Positions 60,025-64,000 of a stretch of 64,000 bases of DNA are shown piece by piece. The position numbers were made by a program, and so were the translations under genes. The stretch's first letter is position 1; every line of letters begins with the position of its first letter. Under the pieces are notes generated by a model. The model was not told the origin of the DNA, ran no database searches, and was given only the letters and a program-made list of their open reading frames with translations. Source of the stretch: Palsa-965 sp044448685 (GTDB lineage Bacteria > Bacteroidota > Bacteroidia > Palsa-965); NCBI GenBank assembly GCA_044448685.1, contig JBIOHC010000010.1, positions 1-64,000 on the forward strand, read 5' to 3'.

Positions 60025-60764
60025 TTTCTATATGCAATGCCGATAGGAAAGGCAAAAGAGTAAAACCTGCACCAGACATTACCCAGAGAGGAATTTTTCG
60101 GATAAAAACCTGCATAATCTTTGTAATTCAGGCAGCGTGAATAAATACCCTGTATCATCACGAATAGATGCTTGTTAAGTCTGTATGACAAAGTAGCATC
60201 CATTTCATAGCTTTTATTGGAGGCTACAGACCCTCCGGTATTATCCAATATTGTTATGGATGATGTTCGATCCATGTACAAATAGTAGCCGGCTTCCAAT
60301 ATCAGTCCGCCCCCGACAATGAGCCCAAGCTTCTTATAGGTAAACTTGTATTTGACAAGCAAGGGTACTCCAAAATAATGGTAGTGATAAATTTCAGAAT
60401 GCGAATAAGGTATCACGCCTGTGACCCCATATTTATTATAAGAATAGCTGGTATCTGTAACCTGATTTGTTTTAAAGCCCTTGTCTTCATAATTCAAGCC
60501 TGTACATAAGTAGAAATTTGTGGAGTAAACCCGTAAGTCAAAAAAGAAGGAAGCAAATATGCTGTTTTTCGGTGTCTGTGCATTCAGGTGAGATAAGACC
60601 TGCGGAAATTTGCTTTCCGGAGTACTCGCTATTTGTCTGAATTCATTCGAAGGACCAGCTCCTATTCCCAGGATCCATTTTGTTGAATCTGAAAAATTTC
60701 TCTGAGCACTAATGTTTAGGTTGAACCCACATACCAGGAGAAGAATAAGAAGGATTCTGGGCAT
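60021..60764 (-). CDS. Outer-membrane beta-barrel protein, intact paralogue
   Basis: A 247-residue protein with a signal peptide (MPRILLILLLVCGFNLNISAQ). Strands include WILGIGAGPSNEFRQIAS, FYLCTGLNYEDKGFKTNQV, HYHYFGVPLLVKYKFTY and a complete last strand (FYSFAFPIGIAYRK). GLNYEDKGFKTNQ matches GLIYEDKGFVSNR of the TAG-cut gene at 58993, so they are paralogues facing each other. Function unknown. Confidence 0.8.
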   Translation of the reverse strand: MPRILLILLLVCGFNLNISAQRNFSDSTKWILGIGAGPSNEFRQIASTPESKFPQVLSHLNAQTPKNSIFASFFFDLRVYSTNFYLCTGLNYEDKGFKTNQVTDTSYSYNKYGVTGVIPYSHSEIYHYHYFGVPLLVKYKFTYKKLGLIVGGGLILEAGYYLYMDRTSSITILDNTGGSVASNKSYEMDATLSYRLNKHLFVMIQGIYSRCLNYKDYAGFYPKNSSLGNVWCRFYSFAFPIGIAYRK

Positions 60765-60948
60765 AAACCAAATTTACGAAAAAGAGGTGGTTTACTGTCG
60801 TAGATTCTTGTCGCAAATGCGTCGCAGTTTTTATCCTCCAGGATAGCTTTATGTGCATCTTATTTCATAGCCGGGAAAGTGGTGCAGGAAAGAGAGTGGG
60901 GGCTAAGATGCGCTGTTTCAGAGCGTAGGAGAGGAAAGTTATGCGCAC

Positions 60949-61050
60949 AAAAAATGGGTAAGCTACTTACATCGCACCGCTCAACCGTGTACCCTTGCTT
61001 TGTTCCCAATCTGGGGGAGTTGACAGGAGCTGGTCGTGTAAGACTTACCC
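60949..61050 (-). ncRNA. ffs: Signal recognition particle RNA (4.5S)
   Basis: The minus strand carries the domain IV core (60992-61012): CAGA, then UUG-GGAA-CAA (GGAA tetraloop), then AGCA, the same pattern as CAGG-NNN-GGAA-NNN-AGCA in E. coli 4.5S RNA. The ends pair: GGGTAAG (61050-61044) with CTTACCC (60962-60956) and TTACA with TGTAA. A run of six T (60954-60949) follows. An exact -7 element is five bases upstream. At about 100 nt it is the short bacterial form, with no Alu domain. It binds Ffh for co-translational membrane targeting. Confidence 0.92.
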
Positions 61051-61054
61051 GCAC

Positions 61055-61062
61055 CAAAATTA
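61055..61062 (-). promoter_or_regulatory. -7 element of the SRP RNA gene
   Basis: The minus strand reads TAATTTTG, an exact TAnnTTTG match. It predicts a start at about 61050, exactly where the terminal stem GGGTAAG begins. Confidence 0.7.
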
Positions 61063-61119
61063 CAAATTATGTGGATATTCACCTTGTTTTTTTTAAAGCC
61101 GGGGCTTATATTTTATCTT

Positions 61120-61127
61120 TATATTTG
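61120..61127 (+). promoter_or_regulatory. -7 element of the DUF4199-GT2-GT4 operon
   Basis: TATATTTG, an exact TAnnTTTG match, 20 bp before the ATG at 61148. It is divergent from the SRP RNA promoter. Confidence 0.6.
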
Positions 61128-61147
61128 GTGTCAGTATATAATAAATC

Positions 61148-61687
61148 ATGGAAAAGAAACAAACTTTAATGGGCAATGCCCTGATTTTCGGTGCTTTGAC
61201 AGGTGTCACGCTGATCATACTCTCAGGGGTCCTCAATCTAACCAATAACCCGGAAAGCAAGGCCCGTTACCTGGGTTATCTTCTCCTGGGTGCCGGTATT
61301 GTTATCGGGACCCTCAATTACAGGGATAAATCACGCGGTGGTTATCTTTCCTATGGCCCTTGTATGGGTACAGGGGTATTGATTTCCGTATTCGCGGGTG
61401 TCCTTGCCAGTATATATGTATTTGTATATATGTCATATATAAATCCGAATCTGGTAGAAGAAATGCTGGATAAGATGCGTGCTCAATGGGAAACACAAGG
61501 TCTGAACAGTGATCAGATTGCAACAGCCGAAAAATGGTCCCGCAGGTTTATGACTCCCGGTGTGATGACAGCCTTTACTGTTTTGGGTTACGCCATTATC
61601 GGAACACTTATTTCTCTTGTATCCTCTGCCTTTATTCGCAAAGATCCTCCTCTTTTCAGTGATACTCTGGACCAGCCTCAGCAATGA
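61148..61687 (+). CDS. DUF4199 membrane protein
   Basis: A 179-residue protein with four membrane helices (ALIFGALTGVTLIILSGV, YLGYLLLGAGIVIGTLNY, MGTGVLISVFAGVLASIYVF, VMTAFTVLGYAIIGTLISLV). A helical loop (NPNLVEEMLDKMRAQWETQG) lies between helices three and four. This is the Bacteroidota DUF4199 layout. Its end overlaps the GT2 start by 4 bp, a neighbourhood I recognise from other genomes. Function unknown. Confidence 0.85.
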   Translation: MEKKQTLMGNALIFGALTGVTLIILSGVLNLTNNPESKARYLGYLLLGAGIVIGTLNYRDKSRGGYLSYGPCMGTGVLISVFAGVLASIYVFVYMSYINPNLVEEMLDKMRAQWETQGLNSDQIATAEKWSRRFMTPGVMTAFTVLGYAIIGTLISLVSSAFIRKDPPLFSDTLDQPQQ

Positions 61688-62643
61688 ATATTTCTGTTGT
61701 CATTCCCCTTTTTAATGAAGAAGAATCCCTGCCTGAACTGAGCGAATGGATTGCGAAAGTTATGCAGGCTCATAACTTCAGCTATGAAATCATTTTCGTA
61801 GATGACGGAAGCAAGGATAATTCCTGGACGATTATTGAAAATCTGGCGGTGACAAATCCAAATATAAAGGGTATAAAATTCAGACGTAACTACGGTAAAT
61901 CGGGCGGACTCAATACAGGCTTCGAAGCTGCTCAGGGCGATGTGGTCATCACCATGGATGCTGATCTCCAGGACAGCCCTGATGAGATTCCTGAACTGTA
62001 TAAAATGATTACCGATGGGGGATGGGACCTTGTCAGCGGATGGAAGAAAAAACGCTACGACCCTATAACGAAAACGGTACCTACCAAGCTCTTTAATTTT
62101 GCCACGCGCAAAATGAGCGGTATAGAGCTGCACGATTTTAACTGCGGCCTCAAAGCATACCGCAAAGATGTTATCAAGACCATAGAGATTTACGGAGAAA
62201 TGCACCGCTATATTCCGGTGATAGCCAAATGGGCAGGTTTCTCGAAGATTACCGAGAAAGAAGTACACCACCAGGAACGTAAATACGGAGTCAGCAAATT
62301 CGGACTGGAACGTTTTGTAAACGGTTTCCTGGATCTGATGACTATCACCTTTGTTTCACGCTTCGGAAAACGCCCCATGCATTTCTTCGGGACATTGGGT
62401 ACACTGATGTTCTTTGTCGGCTTTATGGCTTCGGTATATCTGGGTGCCATGAAGTTGTATCATGTGTACGCACATGTTCCGGCAAGGCTCCTCACCGAGC
62501 GTCCATCGTTTTATATTGCACTTTCCTGTATGGTCATCGGCACCATGTTCTTTCTGGCAGGGTTCCTGGGCGAAATGATTGCCCGCACTTCTCCGAATCG
62601 CAATACATACCTGATAGAGAAGAAAAAGAATCTTCCGGCATGA
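61684..62643 (+). CDS. Family 2 glycosyltransferase, polyprenyl-phosphate type
   Basis: A 319-residue protein. The GT-A domain has ISVVIPLFNEEESLPEL, IIFVDDGSKDNSW, TMDADLQDSPDEIP (DxD) and HDFNCGLKAYRKDV. Two C-terminal membrane helices (GTLMFFVGFMASVYLGAM, ALSCMVIGTMFFLAGFLG) are typical of DPM1/GtrB/ArnC-like enzymes, which load a sugar onto undecaprenyl phosphate. It overlaps both neighbours by 4 bp. It may serve surface glycan synthesis. Confidence 0.93.
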   Translation: MNISVVIPLFNEEESLPELSEWIAKVMQAHNFSYEIIFVDDGSKDNSWTIIENLAVTNPNIKGIKFRRNYGKSGGLNTGFEAAQGDVVITMDADLQDSPDEIPELYKMITDGGWDLVSGWKKKRYDPITKTVPTKLFNFATRKMSGIELHDFNCGLKAYRKDVIKTIEIYGEMHRYIPVIAKWAGFSKITEKEVHHQERKYGVSKFGLERFVNGFLDLMTITFVSRFGKRPMHFFGTLGTLMFFVGFMASVYLGAMKLYHVYAHVPARLLTERPSFYIALSCMVIGTMFFLAGFLGEMIARTSPNRNTYLIEKKKNLPA

Positions 62644-63761
62644 AGATCATCCTCGTCGGCCCTGCCTATCCGCTCAGGGGTGGCATAGCAAATTTCAACG
62701 AGGCGCTTTGCAGGGCTCTGACAAAAGCCGGACATACCTGCGTGATCTATTCCTTTTCCCTTCAATATCCCGGCTTGCTGTTTCCGGGAAAGACTCAGTT
62801 TGAAACAGGACCCGGTCCTTCTGATCTGGATATCGTTACCTGTATCAACTCTGTCAATCCTTTCAGCTGGTTCAGTGCTGCTGCTAGAATAAAAGCTGAA
62901 AAGCCCGATCTGGTAATCATGCGTTACTGGCTGCCCTTCATGGCTCCCTGCCTGGGTACAATGGCCAGGAAGCTGAGAAAGCAGTCGAAAGTTATTGCCA
63001 TTACTGATAATGTCATACCCCATGAAAAGAGGATGGGGGATAAACAGCTGACCGCTTATTTTGTAAAGGGATGCGATGGGTTTGTGGCTATGTCACGTTC
63101 CGTTCTGGATGAGCTGAGTCTGTTTACCTCAAATCCCAACAAGATTTACCTTCCTCATCCTATCTATGACCAGTTCGGAGAAGCTATAGCAAGGGAAGAA
63201 GCTTTGAGGCATCTGAATCTGGATCCCGCTTACCGCTATATCCTTTTCTTTGGTTTTATTCGCCGCTACAAAGGTCTGGATCTGATTCTGGAAGCAATGG
63301 GTGAGGCAAAGCTGAAAAGCCTGCCACTAAAGCTTATTGTTGCCGGTGAATATTATGAAGATGCTGCTTTGTATGAGGAGATCATTACCAAACATAAACT
63401 TTCTGACAGGGTTATACTGCACACCACTTATATTGCTCCCGAAGATGTACGTTACTATTTCTGTGCTTCCGATCTGATTGTACAGCCATACCGAAGCGCC
63501 ACACAGAGCGGGGTGACACAGATTGCCTATCATTTTGAAAAGCCTATGCTGGTTACCGATGTAGGCGGACTGGCAGAGATCGTCCCCGATAAACAAGCCG
63601 GTTATGTAGTGCCGGTGGATGCCGGAGCCATTGCATCAGCCATCGTTGATTTTTATTCCAATAAAAGAGCTGAGCCTTTCACTGCACGTGTGAAGGAAGA
63701 AAAAAAACGTTTCCGCTGGAGCGCCTTTGTGGAGGGTATGCTTACACTCTTACACCGATAA
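62640..63761 (+). CDS. Family 4 glycosyltransferase
   Basis: A 373-residue GT-B enzyme with KIILVGPAYPLRGGIANFNE (acceptor-side Gly loop), CDGFVAMSRSVLDEL, KIYLPHPIYDQF, YILFFGFIRRYKGLDLI and DLIVQPYRSATQSGVTQIAY (donor-site E/S region). A sugar is added to a glycan, donor unknown. It is the last gene of the operon and overlaps the convergent phosphatase by 20 bp. Confidence 0.93.
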   Translation: MKIILVGPAYPLRGGIANFNEALCRALTKAGHTCVIYSFSLQYPGLLFPGKTQFETGPGPSDLDIVTCINSVNPFSWFSAAARIKAEKPDLVIMRYWLPFMAPCLGTMARKLRKQSKVIAITDNVIPHEKRMGDKQLTAYFVKGCDGFVAMSRSVLDELSLFTSNPNKIYLPHPIYDQFGEAIAREEALRHLNLDPAYRYILFFGFIRRYKGLDLILEAMGEAKLKSLPLKLIVAGEYYEDAALYEEIITKHKLSDRVILHTTYIAPEDVRYYFCASDLIVQPYRSATQSGVTQIAYHFEKPMLVTDVGGLAEIVPDKQAGYVVPVDAGAIASAIVDFYSNKRAEPFTARVKEEKKRFRWSAFVEGMLTLLHR

Positions 63762-64000
63762 TCAATACATCATCGACCTGTTCAAGCTGGTTCTGCCAGG
63801 TTTTGAATGAATGCAGGAGCATGGTTTCCTGCTCGGCCATAGTCCTGTCCTGAATGGATAACAGCAGCTCCTGGAGTTTTTTGTATTTGAATTTCTTTCC
63901 TTTCTCACCTCCGAACTGATCGGCATACCCATCGGAGAAGATATAAATGGTATCTCCTTCGTTCAGATGAATGACGTGATTGGTGAAAGGTTTATGTCCG
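63742..64000 (-). CDS. SpoIIE-type PP2C phosphatase, C-terminal part
   Basis: The 85 codons seen on the minus strand, ending in TAA at 63742, contain LNEGDTIYIFSDGYADQFGG and KGKKFKYKKLQELLLSIQ and end with QVDDVLIIGVRV. DGYADQ and DDVLIIG are the two metal-binding ends of SpoIIE/RsbU-type phosphatases. Larger members in this phylum carry 7TMR, TPR or GAF sensor domains upstream; that part lies outside the window. The 3' end overlaps the glycosyltransferase gene by 20 bp. Confidence 0.88.
   Translation of the reverse strand, partial: GHKPFTNHVIHLNEGDTIYIFSDGYADQFGGEKGKKFKYKKLQELLLSIQDRTMAEQETMLLHSFKTWQNQLEQVDDVLIIGVRV

Noticed and set aside
60879..61169. 96-residue plus-strand frame
   Set aside because: It runs antisense through the SRP RNA gene and has no family resemblance.
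1..64000. tRNA genes, prophage, integrase, transposase or restriction genes
   Set aside because: None of the intergenic regions showed a tRNA-like TTCGAATC arm with a matching acceptor stem, and no product resembled such enzymes.

Overview
The window is a chromosomal stretch of a Bacteroidota bacterium. The evidence is the set of type IX secretion (T9SS) cargo genes with type A and type B sorting domains, SprB-type repeats, an OMP_b-brl_3/TonB-like receptor, DUF4199 and GldI-like proteins, and at least ten promoters that match the phylum-specific -7 element TAnnTTTG. I cannot resolve the order or family; a Chitinophagia- or Sphingobacteriia-like lineage is a guess. Gene density is high, and no prophage, transposase, integrase, CRISPR or tRNA gene was seen.

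Layout. 1-2.8 kb: a (GAATGA)21 microsatellite, ComB-like phosphatase, GcvT, a secreted 17-residue-repeat protein and a 45-aa membrane peptide. 2.9-6.4 kb: divergent surface-polysaccharide genes (glycosyltransferase; WbpM/CapD-type dehydratase) and a thioesterase. 6.4-10.6 kb: secreted subtilase, MiaE, a TPR protein and RluF. 10.6-17.9 kb: two large T9SS type B proteins, one with 11 SprB-like repeats. 18.1-24.8 kb: DciA-like protein, ndk, nrnA, four consecutive FKBP-type lipoproteins and nth. 25-26.9 kb: two small outer-membrane barrels (one frameshifted) and a 20 x 21-bp satellite. 27.1-33.2 kb: bcp, recA, a TPR lipoprotein, a TonB-like receptor and a membrane protein.

33.2-41 kb is a complete tryptophan operon, trpEGDCFBA plus a DAHP synthase, preceded by a promoter, a 19-aa leader peptide with tandem Trp codons and mutually exclusive hairpins: a classical ribosome-mediated attenuator. 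41-49.6 kb: a T9SS type A Asp-box protein, a DinB-like protein, an Asn/Gln-rich secreted protein and a pair (OmpA-domain protein; TPR-PD40-carboxypeptidase-regulatory protein) that together hold the domains of the T9SS protein PorE. 49.6-54.3 kb: coaE, nnr, tsaC, transaldolase and a universal stress protein with tandem Crp/Fnr-like operators. 54.6-60.8 kb: MORN protein, hydrolase, membrane acyltransferase-like protein, DUF3303 protein and two paralogous barrels, one cut by an in-frame TAG. 60.9-64 kb: SRP RNA, then DUF4199-GT2-GT4 as an overlapping operon and the end of a SpoIIE-type phosphatase.

Intergenic space carries a family of palindromic repeats with ends TTGTCATTCTGAG / CTCAGAATGACAA. 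They occur at about 11 places as full inverted pairs, short hairpins or half copies, and a Cys-Gly-Ala-rich-looking variant (arms CTCGACTnCG) sits inside the trp operon between trpG and trpD. All calls come from reading the sequence; no database search was run.
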